Below, one piece after another: positions 36,600 to 46,916 of a stretch of DNA of 64,000 nucleotides. Location of the stretch: positions 12,750 to 76,749 of the forward strand of contig SGPL01000033.1 in the NCBI GenBank assembly GCA_004802705.1. Reading direction: 5' to 3'. The notes beneath the pieces were generated by a model. The model did not search any database. It worked only from the letters and a program-made list of their open reading frames with translations, and was not told the origin of the DNA. Within the stretch, counting starts at the first letter, position 1. Every line of letters begins with the position of its first letter. The stretch is from Bondarzewia mesenterica (taxonomy: Eukaryota > Basidiomycota > Agaricomycetes > Russulales > Bondarzewiaceae). Position numbers and translations under genes: made by a program.

Positions 36600-36739
36600 T
36601 GAAGCTGAAGGGTGTATCAGAGAAAGAGTAGACAAGTAAACCTGGCGACCAACTCGAGATATTTAACTGGTGTCGCTTCAGGAGGAAGAGAGAGGGAGAT
36701 CAGTCACTTGCCGGAAATTCGGCTATCTAATCTTATCAC
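36600..36739. promoter_or_regulatory. Compact divergent promoter AFG1 / UreF
   Basis: Only 140 bp separate the two start codons (188 bp if UreF begins at 36788), so promoter elements are necessarily shared or overlapping. No TATA box is evident. Confidence 0.5.
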
Positions 36740-37701
36740 ATGATCTTCACCTCCGAGTCCCTCGCAGTGGCACTCGGTCTCGGAGTCATGGACGCAGAGA
36801 CAGAGTCCTACCTGCTCCTCCTCCTTTCCGATGGCAACCTCCCTACGGGCTCATTCGTGGCGTCTTCCGGCCTTGAATCGCATATAACTCACGCGCTCGG
36901 ATCATCGCGGGATGCCATGGGCTCTACCCTCGCGTTCGTCCGGGACAGTATCGGGACGTACGCGCGCAGTGCGCTGCCGTTTGCACGCGATGCTCAGCAA
37001 ACCATTCTCACCTATTCAACTGTGTCCAGTAGCGAGAACGATGAACAGACTACTAGAGTGTTGGATATGCTGGTCAGGTTGGACGCATTGTACGAAGCAA
37101 CGACGCTCAACCATGTCACCCGCCGCGCATCCTGCTCACAAGGCGTCGCTCTGCTCACCCTATATACAAAGGGATTTTCTTGCCCAAATTCTCTCTTCTC
37201 AGAGAAACCAGATGCCCAGCGTGAGCGTGAGAGCAGACTAGGAAACCTGGTCAGCCGACTGAAGTTGCTCGTGCGAAGCGAGCAGACACACGGCCATCTG
37301 CCTATCTGCTGGGGTGTATTGGCCGGTGCTCTAGGTCTATCCATAGGTACGCCTCGCATTTTCTGATACTATTTAGATCGGCACATATCTTGAATGGTTG
37401 CTCAGAACGTGGTACACACCTCCACCTCTTCCTCCATGCCCGTGGCATCCTCTCTGCCGCCATCCGCATGAATGCCCTAGGCCCTTACGCGGCCCAACAG
37501 CTTCTCCTTCATGCTGTGCGTCCGCTTGTCGATGCAGAAGCCAAACGCTCGGAAGGACGCACCACCGGCCTCTGGCGCGATGAACGAGAAGATGTAAATG
37601 TTCTGGAAGAGAGCGCAATCGGCCCTGCAACGACTTGGCCTTTGGGAGAGATCCTTGCCGCACGGCATGATCAGCTGCATTCGAGGATTTTCAATAGCTG
37701 A
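36740..37701 (+). CDS. ureF: Urease accessory protein UreF
   Basis: UreF works with UreD/H and UreG to load nickel into apo-urease in the cytosol. Family signatures: LLLLLSDGNLPTGSFVASSG, GLESHITHALGSS, VRLDALYEATTLNHVTRRAS, HGHLPICWGVLAGALGLSIG and, in exon 2, ERGTHLHLFLHARGILSAAI with RMNALGPYAAQQLL. A single 59-nt intron (37347-37405) splits the gene; joining gives G|ERGTHLH. The ATG at 36740 adds 16 residues before MDAETESYLLLLLSDG; the second ATG at 36788 aligns better with the usual start. The last residues end at 37701. No other urease gene is seen in the window. Confidence 0.93.
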
Positions 37702-38852
37702 AGGTATTCTCCATGTCTTTTTGTGAGGTGCCCAATCTTTTTCATTTTACGTGATGCTCAGCTCTGTGCTATCTCATCTTCGACGGTGGAGCATGAACAT
37801 CACAACGTCATTGGGCGAGTATCGCTTCTACAGCTCGCTTGGCGAAAGGCAGTAACTTCCGTATCTACTTGCGGGACAAAGATGATATGCAGTGCGAGTA
37901 GTGATTCATTGACGTGCACGGGTGCAAAAACATGTCTTTCTACTTGCAGTGGAAATGGAGTCGAGGCTGCTGGTCAGTCCGCCGAGCATCAGTGATCTTT
38001 TGCCCGTGCAGCCTTCGTTTCTCCGGCAATGTTGTTATTTGGGTGATTTTTACGTCGCTCCTATATTTGTTGTATGATCATCTTGCGACTTGAATAGAAG
38101 ACAGTGGGATCTGGGGCTTGGCGTCTGATTTTGGAGGCCCAGGTGCGTATATAACTGCACTCTTCAAGAGTTAGGATTTTGATGGTGGCAATTTACACAT
38201 ATCCAGATTCCATTCGACATTCTCTCTTAGTCTCCTTTGCAGACCTCACACAGAAGACAATCGTTCTGTGTATGAGATTCTCTCTGACGAGGATATGCTG
38301 GAGCCCGATCGCACACATCTCTGGTTTACAGATGATGCTGAACCTTGCTGTTCTTACGCTCTCTTCAAATGATAGATCTCTTTCATATTCTGAAGTCGAC
38401 TATCCTTGACTACTGTCTGAACAGTGCGACGTACGGAAGGTTAATATGGCAAGGTCGCGCATTACGATCTTGGCAAGGCAACTAGTCGGCTTGAAGAGAA
38501 CACAACGAGCAACACGCCTGGCGAAGTCCTATTCTGACGGGACTGATTCAATAATTTGATCCTTTCCCATATTTCATCTTTGCAGTCTTTGTCGAAGTTG
38601 AAGTTGTTGTTGAGCTGAGACACGGTAGGACACGGCCCTGCCATCGTGCCGAGCTGTGCCGAGACCAAGTGTCAGAGGTCTCGAGCAGTGTTGTTCCAAC
38701 TTTCTCAAGACAAACACCCAAACAACACTTTCTACTTCGTCTTAGTTCTCAACTTCTCCTGGTACCATTCGATCATTTCACGGTTCGCAGAGTTTCTCTA
38801 TCCTAAAGACATCACCAGTCCTTCAGGGATCTACACTCCGACACCACAAGCC
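37702..38852. other. Intergenic
   Basis: 1.15 kb between UreF and THOC3. Short open frames do not resemble known proteins, although 38,600-38,850 is probably the THOC3 promoter and 5' UTR. No RNA gene is recognised. Confidence 0.45.
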
Positions 38853-40384
38853 ATGTCCAACTCAGCGACAGCATCAAATGGAAAGGACGAAGAGGAAATT
38901 CCGCCTCCCCAACGTCCGCCATCCCCACCTCTCCACACAACTTTCGCAGCTAGAGGTGTCCACGTACGATATGATCCCGACCGCACCTTATAGAATCATG
39001 ACGATGACAACGGCCTCGTCCCCAGCCAACAACATTCTCTGCGTTCCGACCTCGAGACGTCCGAGTTACCTCGCCGCTGGCAATGACCCACGTCGCGTGG
39101 AGCTGCGACGGAAAGAAGTTAGCAGCAGTAGGGATTGATAAGATTGTGCGGGTTCTTCAGCCAGAAAAGAGTGTGAGTCGTCGCATGAACCCGAAGCTGC
39201 GGTGGCGTATGGGTTGGCTCCATTGGCGGAATTGCTGATTATTTTTGGTTTTTGCAGATGGAGATGCGAGCTGCTTCACTTTTCTCGGGCGGGCATTCGG
39301 ATGATGTTGACTACGTGACATGGAACCCGACTCACCCAGAGTTATTTTGCTCGTCCAGTCAGAAAGACCGACGGATAGTGTTCTGGGATGCGCGACGTAC
39401 GTTTGCTTTGTCTCACTCTCATCTCAGACTTTGGACAGCATCATTCCTCTTTACAGAGAGTCGTCATACCCAGCAACGCACTCTTAAAGTATCACCGGTC
39501 CAAACGAACTACTCACCAGACGGCAAATCGCTTCTGTACGTCTCTGCTGGCCACCAAGTGTTCTTCATGACGTACGGAAAAGAAGCGGATGATGCGAAGG
39601 AGCAATGGACGAACACTGACAAAGAAGGAGTGCGCACTGATCTTATTCGAATCATTTCTCTTGAGCTAATGATAGCTTTTCTTTGTTTTCTGCATGATTC
39701 ATCAGGTCACGGCATCTACTGCAATGTTCAATCATACAGGAGACGGGATCATCCTGACCCATAATTCTGAACATACACTTCGAATCATGGACTATCCGTC
39801 ACTATCGCTATATGAAACTCCAGCAGCTCATGTTGGAGGTTGTGTCGCTGCCGCGCTAGACCCGCGAGGAAGGCAAGCTTTCGCTCTCCATTGTGTCTCT
39901 CAGCTTTGAAATCAACGTCTGTTTACTCGTATAGGTATCTCGCCTCAGGCGGGCACGACTCGATCGTCAATATGTTTGACCTATCCGAATGGATATGTGC
40001 ACGAACAATTACTTCCTGCGAGTGAGTTCATCGTTTTTTCGCCTGTTCTGTTCTTGGAAATTGATGTAATCATTCTCGCAGAAACTCGATTACGTCGCTG
40101 AGTTTCTCACATGACGGCGAATACATTGCAATTGCCAACACCGGGTCGTATATCGACATTGTGAGCTCTTCCGCAGTCCGGCATTCTTTGGGCTTATCTT
40201 TTTGCACACTCAGTGCTCTACGGAGACTAGCATCCCTTTACATCGCGTCCCCGCACTTGCGCCGTCACCTACGGTAACCTGGCATCCCTCTAAATACGTG
40301 ATTGCTTACTGCGGACAAACGAAGTTGCGAGAAGGTGGTCCACCTCCAGTTGCAGTGATCAGTCTTTTTGGGCCGGGGATGTAA
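38853..40384 (+). CDS. THOC3: THO complex subunit TEX1/THOC3 (WD40)
   Basis: TEX1/THOC3 is a WD40 subunit of the TREX/THO complex that couples transcription with mRNA export. Exon 1 starts at 38853 (MSNSATASNGKDEEEIPPPQ). A GTACGA...CCCCAG intron just after ARGVH joins to PTTFSAFRPRDVRVTS and then THVAWSCDGKKLAAVGIDKI. Later exons give GGHSDDVDYVTWNPTHPELF, QKDRRIVFWDAR, VSPVQTNYSPDGKSLLYVSA, SEHTLRIMDYPSLSLYETPA, YLASGGHDSIVNMFDLSEWI, SITSLSFSHDGEYIAIANTG and VTWHPSKYVIAYCG. Stop at 40384. The stop codons in the raw frames around 38,995 and 39,090 are both inside the proposed intron or in other frames, so the gene looks intact. Confidence 0.9.
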
Positions 40385-40758
40385 CACACATTGGTGGCGG
40401 CTCCTGCGTATCTCAACAATTTCCTTTGCATTGTAAACTGTAACCCGTAGCCTGATTTGTCTCAATGATGTTGGTTGTGACGAAAATAGCAGACAAATGG
40501 CTACATCTCAATGTAGCCAATAACCAAGGAAGTGGCCTCTATTTTTGTCCCAACCTAGGGTAATACAGGGTAATACCAAAACAATCATTGCAAAAGCAGT
40601 CAACACTCCTACAAACAGGGCTTTAATTATGCATGATAATACATCAAATTCTCATCGGCCTCTTCGACCATGCAGCTCCATGCAGTCTCATTCTCATTGA
40701 GTTCATGCTTCCAAGTTGTAGCTTGCTCGTTAAAGCTGAACGAGCATGGAAACTTGAT

Positions 40759-40774
40759 TTAGGGTTAGGGTTAG
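40759..40774 (+). repeat. Interstitial telomere-like TTAGGG repeat
   Basis: The sequence is ttagggttagggttag, about 2.7 copies of the TTAGGG telomere unit used by most basidiomycetes. It is short enough to be chance. Confidence 0.6.
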
Positions 40775-40801
40775 AACAACGGCCCGACATAAAAAAAAAG
40801 G

Positions 40802-40829
40802 CCCGCCCGGCCAGAGAGGCCGAGGCGGG
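40802..40829. repeat. GC-rich inverted repeat (hairpin)
   Basis: cccgcccggcc at 40802-40812 pairs with 40818-40829, giving an 11-bp stem, one bulged A (40823) and a 5-nt loop (agaga). A run of nine or ten A residues directly precedes it. Its role is unknown. Confidence 0.65.
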
Positions 40830-41246
40830 ACAGGAAAATATTGAGACGATGCATGAGCCGGAGCCCATACAAACCACAGGGTCACTCTGAGGACAAGGTC
40901 GCCGTGCTATGGAATGCCCCCATGGTCCACAAACCCAGGTCCTTGAAGGGGCCTGTGTCATCAAGGTAAGTATGAAGAAACCAAGATTGTGGGAGGAATC
41001 TTATATAGTCTATCGCCTGCGCACGGGCCACCTCGGTGAGGCGCGACTGGCGGGAGCTTTGATAAGCGCGGTCTCTGGCAATTCCGTTCTTGTCCATCCA
41101 ACAGTGACAAGACGCGTGAAGAATTGGAACTTCAAGCTGCAATGGTAGTGTGTCACGGTAATATTGAAAGAATACTGAGCACTGAAACTGATGACCTTTG
41201 CGAATAATTTACCCTCTTCCCCCAACATTGAATCATGTTTCGTGAT

Positions 41247-43069
41247 TTAAGTACTACGATCTAATGTTGCGACACGCTCCTCGTCCGTAGTGAAAGCGCC
41301 GTTTGTAACCGCTGTATCACGGGGTGCGGGCTGGAACGTCTCCAGGACGTAAGAATTATGGTCGCCCCTGCTCAACACCATTTCGCGCATGTTCAGGAAA
41401 AGACGCGATCCAAGGATCGATGGAAGTGCGCAAGACCAACTGTCGCCCATGGCGGAACGGGTCAGAATGACGCCGTAAACACAAACACAGGCAAAGAACT
41501 CACGGCATGATAATGTTGATATACCGGTTGTAATGAGCCCAGATGACTGTGTTTATCGTCAATTCAACAAAGATTCTGTTCGAAACGGACATATATCAGA
41601 ATGAAGCGCCTGACGTTTGCATAGCAACGGAGACTTACGCCAAAAAGTACATCACGCTGCGGCGCAGTGAGCATCAGGAATGGCATCATAAATCTGCCCT
41701 ACATACCTGTCACGAGCAATCAGCTTGATCATGGGCGGTGTCGTCGACTTCAAACGACCACCTGACTTGCTAGACCCAAAACCGAAACGATAGAGCAACT
41801 CCTCGCCCCAAGCCTTCCATACGACGAGCAGNCAAAGCAANGGCTCAAAAATGAGAGTAGGTATCCAGAAGAGCGCAGAAATACTGAAAATGCCAGCATA
41901 GTAACATCCGGTTGGTGTCGACACNACGGGAAGATCTGAACANAATAAANNNAAGTTTGGNGGAANCGCTGATAGAGAGGGCGAGCGCACGAGATATATG
42001 TGCCATGGTGACACCCACCAGGACGGCCATGATGGCGANCTCAATAGCGCAGCATGACATGAGGAAGTAGAGAAGTGTTCGGTTTCGCCCATAGAGAGCG
42101 TAGACCTANTGTAGTTCGCCTTCAGCGCTCCGCTCGAGGATGAACANGACTACCGCTCACTCGCAATTGCAAGATGCCTGTTTAATGATGANAGNATTTT
42201 TTNTAACGGTAACGGTTNGAGCTTATGGAAACACGTACTCTGTACAGAGATNGTCGTCAAAAGCGTCACGATGTCATCGCACATGAGGTATATAANACAG
42301 CTGAATAGCTGCAAGTCATATACAGTGGGATGGCTGGTGAATGCAAGTATACTCACAGCTGACGAAAGGTCAGCGATTACTGGCTGAATGGACTGGCATG
42401 GAGGAAGGTACTCTACCTTAGGAGAAGCGATCCCGCCAGGAGCGAAGGGAACTGGGNTCATGAATCGTCANGAAAGCATAATCTTAGAGAATGGCGAGTA
42501 AAAACGTACTCGTGTCAAAGATTAGCCAAAGGAGTGGAAAGAATCTGTTCTGTGGGGCATATCAGTGGTTATTCAGGNNTCCCTCGCCATGCAAAGTACG
42601 GTGCNCACAAAAACAAAAAACCAGAAGGCCCATCGGTTCTTCTTCTGTCGCCATATAAGGTCGATCTGCACGGGCGGGCAGGCATTAGCGACTACAACAC
42701 GCAGGAGAACATAGCAGTTCAGGCTCACCTCTCTGTCTAGAGTTATGACTTCATGATGGCACGGGCAACATCGAGAAGTATCAATACGGCATTGGCATAA
42801 GAGGGGGGGTAACGCCAAACAGTGCGAAGTACNGACAATGATCATAGGCCAGAAGGCCCAAAGCCCCCGCTCTTGATTGTTTGCCGATGTTCACTGTATG
42901 TACATTCGAATATTTAAGGATCTCATCAGCGACCACCGATCAGAGCATGTAGTTCATAAATCGAGACTCACAAGCAAGGCGATATGGGATGGGGAGCGTT
43001 ATCCCAGCGGCAGACATAGTCGNAATTGACGGTAATATGGGAGAGTAGCAATAGATGGTTTTGCATCAT
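41247..43069 (-). CDS. DUF6533 seven-helix membrane protein
   Basis: A large membrane protein family in mushroom-forming fungi with no known function. From the ATG at 43069 (a second ATG at 43066) the first exon reads LLLLSHITVN. Then LGLLAYDH joins ITLDREVDLIWRQKKNRWAF, the DUF6533 signature, followed by NRFFPLLWLIFD. Further helices are VYALYGRNRTLLYFLMSC, AIMAVLVGVTMAHISRAL and YYAGIFSISALFWIPTLIFE. The protein closes with LLVVWKAWGEELLYRFGFGS and the typical end PSILGSRLFLNMREMV; stop at 41247. The region holds scattered N bases, so exon limits and several residues are uncertain. Confidence 0.78.
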
Positions 43070-44225
43070 TGACTTTATCCAATACTTATGTACTCCAAGG
43101 TGGAGACNGAGGTACAGAATCGGGCGCCGATCGCGCGCTGGCCATTGAAGGCCGTTGNTCGAAATGAGAGAAGGCTNAGAAGATATGATGTAGGATAAGC
43201 TCGGACCCGCAAGTGCTCCATGGAGGCAGCGNTTCAGGCTCTCGAGCGCGCGCCTGANNACAGGATAAGCTTCATCGACTAGATGGTGACAGGCCCGTGA
43301 TATTATGTACCCGCCTCCATCTTGTGTTGTCTTCTCGCTGCATATATGTACTGCACACNGTAGCACNATGTGCACAGGAGGCCACTAATAGAGTTCCGCG
43401 GCAAAATCGTATCCCTCTTGATCCTTAGCTCTCGTCTCTCTTTCGTCAAGGACACAGACCGATTATTTGAAGGGAGACATGAACTTAAGCTTGTTCGACT
43501 AGATTCACAGATTTACGATCCTATGTAGCCCAAAGGAAGACATAACTGCGCGAGGAAGGATGAACAGGACCAATGGGCATGCCGGTCACGGTCANNACCG
43601 AACCATGTAGCCATGATCAGCAGAATTGCAAGAGCGCTTCTTCAGTTTCTGATTATCAACACCATCATGGCGACCCTATTTGTTTGTTCAGCTAGTCGTG
43701 TCTGTCGCAAGCCATTCAGATGCCTAACTTACCATACAGAGTAACAAGATTCATACGCATTCAACATTCAATGCTCTTGCAGGTGGATCCCATGCTGCAC
43801 CCACATCGACACGGGACGAGATCTGCTAGCAATGGTCAATACNCAGCATAACTGANGTAGACATACGACTGTCTGCGCTTTGATGAGATCACAAGTCTGC
43901 CNTACACTTGCATCACCCCTGGTTGTCTGGCAGGCCCATCTGATCAACGAAGACGCTAGAGAGTGGGTTGTGTATGGGGGCGTTTGACGCATTCGGGGTG
44001 GGGATGAAAATGGAATCCGTGCATACTTACAAGTCCCACATAGCTCATACGAGGTGTCAGGCCAAANCNGCGGAAACAAATTGAATGCAAGGTNGATGCT
44101 ACAGTAGCTATGGACAGTGCACTGTCAGTGATGGGCATCATCGGCTTCGTGGTCAAATATGGGACCCAATNGAGGCTGTAGCGAGGACTGTAAGNACATC
44201 CACAGATGAATTCAAGAACAGAACC
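43070..44225. other. Low-quality stretch without a supported gene
   Basis: About 1.15 kb with scattered N bases. Minus-strand open frames (for example 43,956-44,240) contain hydrophobic pieces but no recognisable family. They may be the end of the complex I subunit gene, a fragment of another membrane protein, or nothing. Confidence 0.35.
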
Positions 44226-44731
44226 CACAGGCGCATTGCGTTCCCTAAGAGAATACAGCATCAGTATCAATAGAATGTGGAGTAACGCCTGTGCTGTGGT
44301 ACGTACCATTTGGTTCCACCAGGAGCAAGGGCGGCTGAGGGCGTGCAAAGCAGGACTTTGAGACGCGTCCAGAAGAGTTGAAAGGGCAAGCGAANACTCA
44401 CGGATGTATGGTTCAGGGTGTTGTCTCTCCGCGAGCTCCGTCTCTGCCTTCTCCAAGATTCTCGCGAGCGCACGAGGATCACTGACATCCCTTCAGTGGA
44501 GCATCAGTCGCATATCACTTTTCTCGCCCTCGCTGCCCGGTATTGCGCACGCAGCCCGCCCTCCTAGCCAACGAGCACTCACCGGTTCTTCTCAAACTCG
44601 GCCCTGATACTCAATGCNCGTCCCCTGAACAAATCATACCGCACTACCCANTCCCTTTCATTCTTCAACATCCGCTTGTAGAGCGATTTGACGTAGAGTC
44701 TGTGCGCCGAGGAGAACGGGGATGTCGACAT
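44226..44731 (-). CDS. NDUFB9: Complex I subunit B22 (NDUFB9), LYR-motif family
   Basis: An accessory subunit of mitochondrial NADH:ubiquinone oxidoreductase that binds acyl carrier protein through its LYR motif. Exon 1 from the ATG at 44731 reads MSTSPFSSAHRLYVKSLYKR, then MLKNE and WVVRYDLF-GRALSIRAEFEK. Exon 2 gives DPRALARILEKAETELAERQ and HPEPYI. A further part gives ALAPGGTKW and, over a GT-AG intron, ERNAPV, the usual end region. LYK stands where LYR is typical. The frame stays open past ERNAPV to 43,956, so the 3' end is not fixed; I end it at the last family-like residue. An extra segment between HPEPYI and ALAPGGTKW may be intron. Several bases are N. Confidence 0.8.
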
Positions 44732-44756
44732 GGTTCGCGTTATGGTGAAACGGTCN

Positions 44757-45270
44757 TNNNACNNNNCNCNNNNNNNNNNNNNNNNNNNNNNNNNNNNNNN
44801 NNNNNNNNNNNNNNNNNNNNNNNNNNNNNNNNNNNNNNNNNNNNNNNNNNNNNNNNNNNNNNNNNNNNNNNNNNNNNNNNNNNNNNNNNNNNNNNNNNNN
44901 NNNNNNNNNNNNNNNNNNNNNNNNNNNNNNNNNNNNNNNNNNNNNNNNNNNNNNNNNNNNNNNNNNNNNNNNNNNNNNNNNNNNNNNNNNNNNNNNNNNN
45001 NNNNNNNNNNNNNNNNNNNNNNNNNNNNNNNNNNNNNNNNNNNNNNNNNNNNNNNNNNNNNNNNNNNNNNNNNNNNNNNNNNNNNNNNNNNNNNNNNNNN
45101 NNNNNNNNNNNNNNNNNNNNNNNNNNNNNNNNNNNNNNNNNNNNNNNNNNNNNNNNNNNNNNNNNNNNNNNNNNNNNNNNNNNNNNNNNNNNNNNNNNNN
45201 NNNNNNNNNNNNNNNNNNNNNNNNNNNNNNNNNNNNNNTAACNATTCATCNNNTNNCNNTCANTNNCNNN
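44757..45270. other. Assembly gap (N-run)
   Basis: Almost continuous N bases. It hides the 5' end of eIF3f and the shared divergent promoter with NDUFB9; true length is unknown. Confidence 0.95.
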
Positions 45271-45271
45271 N

Positions 45272-46298
45272 CTCGATCACTACCTCCGCCGCACCGACAC
45301 GCAAGAACGCGTAATTGGCACCCTTCTCGGGACGCGCTCAGAGGGCGGCGAAATCGATGTGCGCTCGGCGTTTGCGGTCCTGCACAGCGAGACGAGCGAA
45401 CAGGTTGCCGTCGATATGGAATACCACCGTGCTATGTACGAGCTTTCGCAGCGTGTAAACCCAAAGGAGGTTATCGTCGGCTGGTGCGTCCCACTCCACC
45501 GGGTGCTCGTGGAGTATATCGATATTGATAGACAATTCGTTGTGACAGGTATTCGACGGGTTCTAACTTAAACACATACTCTGCCCTCATTCAAAATTTC
45601 TACTCGCAAGAGACTGCACCGCATCCAGCAATTCACGTCGCAGTGAACACTGGGACCGTTGAGGGCGAAGAAGCTGGCGTGAAAGCTTACACAGGGTATG
45701 ACTTAGTATGCAGCTTGATAACCGTACCTAAAATAATGTTGTTCTTGTTCAGCTCGCCCATCGGAGTCTACCCCAAACCCGAAAACGCAGTTTTCGTCCC
45801 CATTCCTGTCGATCTGCGCTTTAACGATGCAGAGCGTAGCGGCTGTACGTTTCCCTCCCTCCCTTCTCTTTCATATCTCAGACTGACGTCTGCTCCCTCA
45901 TACTTAAGTGGACCTCCTCACCTCTCCGCCGGCCACTCTCCCGATCAACGACCTCTCAAAACTTGAATCTTCGCTGCAAAACGTCTTGGCGATGCTCGAT
46001 CGTGTCCTCTCTTACGTCCGCGCAGTTCTTGCTGGCGAGAAGAAGGGAGATGCGGCTGTTGGGCGATATCTCCTGGAGACATTTGGTGCGGGCACCGAGG
46101 AGCTCGAGCGCGGCGGGTTCACCAGTAGTTTGCAGGTGCGTTTTGTAGTCCGCATTTCCAGCTATCTTCTTTTATTCATCCTCATCCTACAATTCCAATA
46201 CTGTGGAACAGGACACGCTCATGTTGTCTTACCTCGCGAATCTCGTTGAAGCGCAAGCCCAGGTGTCGTCGCGTCTCGCCCTCGTCACCGCGTCCTAG
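45272..46298 (+). CDS. EIF3F: Translation initiation factor eIF3 subunit f (5' end in gap)
   Basis: An MPN-domain subunit of eIF3, part of the 43S pre-initiation complex. Visible pieces are [124 protein letters not shown] and [20 protein letters not shown]; the stop is at 46296-46298. Introns after VGW, after AYTG, before DLLTSPP and before DTLMLSYL all have GT-AG ends. The start codon is in the N-run, probably 10-25 residues before the first visible one. Like other eIF3f proteins it lacks the JAMM metal-binding pattern. Confidence 0.92.
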
Positions 46299-46916
46299 TG
46301 CTATCCGCACGAGTCTCTCCACTCAAAAAAATGTACTGCGCTTGTATGTATTCATACCAGCCGGGCAGCACTGTGTCAGAACTTTCTGCACCGTGTCGGG
46401 AATGACTGCCTATGAGCATGATTGACTTGAATCGGTTTAACCAAAGGACTTAGAGCTCGAACCTCATCCAGTACACCTGTCTTCAGTCCGTTGAAAGCGA
46501 TAATATTAACAGCCATAAAGAACGTACGCCCCCGCAGACATGGCGCCAAAACACAATGAACATTGATTGACGGTTGGACGAAACAGTGGTCATGTAATTA
46601 ACTCATCGGGATATCGGCGATGAAGGAACAACAACACCCAGTGGTGCCACTTGGGCCATACACCCTCCGTATTTGCAGGTGCGTAACCTTGTTCATCCAA
46701 ATCTTCGCGATGAATGAACTCTAGCATTCAAGTCAGGAGGTTGACTCAACTAGACGAGCTCTAGTTGATGTGATTGCTCCTCCCTGTCTCGAAGATCGCG
46801 GAAGTTGAGGGCAGCGCGCTTATCGTTGCTCTTTGTGAATCGCAATGGTCCAATCCGCAAGTAAACAACTGAAATCTATATCAGCACAGACGTATAACTA
46901 CAGCTTCAAAGAGTGA
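46299..46916. other. Intergenic, convergent 3' regions
   Basis: 618 bp between the eIF3f and RRN3 stops. No gene or notable repeat recognised. Confidence 0.5.

Larger units (their letters stand above)
40385..41246. other. Intergenic with telomere-like repeat and hairpin
   Basis: 862 bp between THOC3 and the DUF6533 gene (convergent). It contains a short TTAGGG repeat and a strong inverted repeat, both listed separately. No gene recognised. Confidence 0.5.

Noticed and set aside
37723..38409. Plus-strand frames between UreF and THOC3
   Set aside because: Short, no family resemblance and no clear splice sites.
44543..45314. Long open frames on both strands across the N-run
   Set aside because: They exist only because N bases cannot form stop codons.
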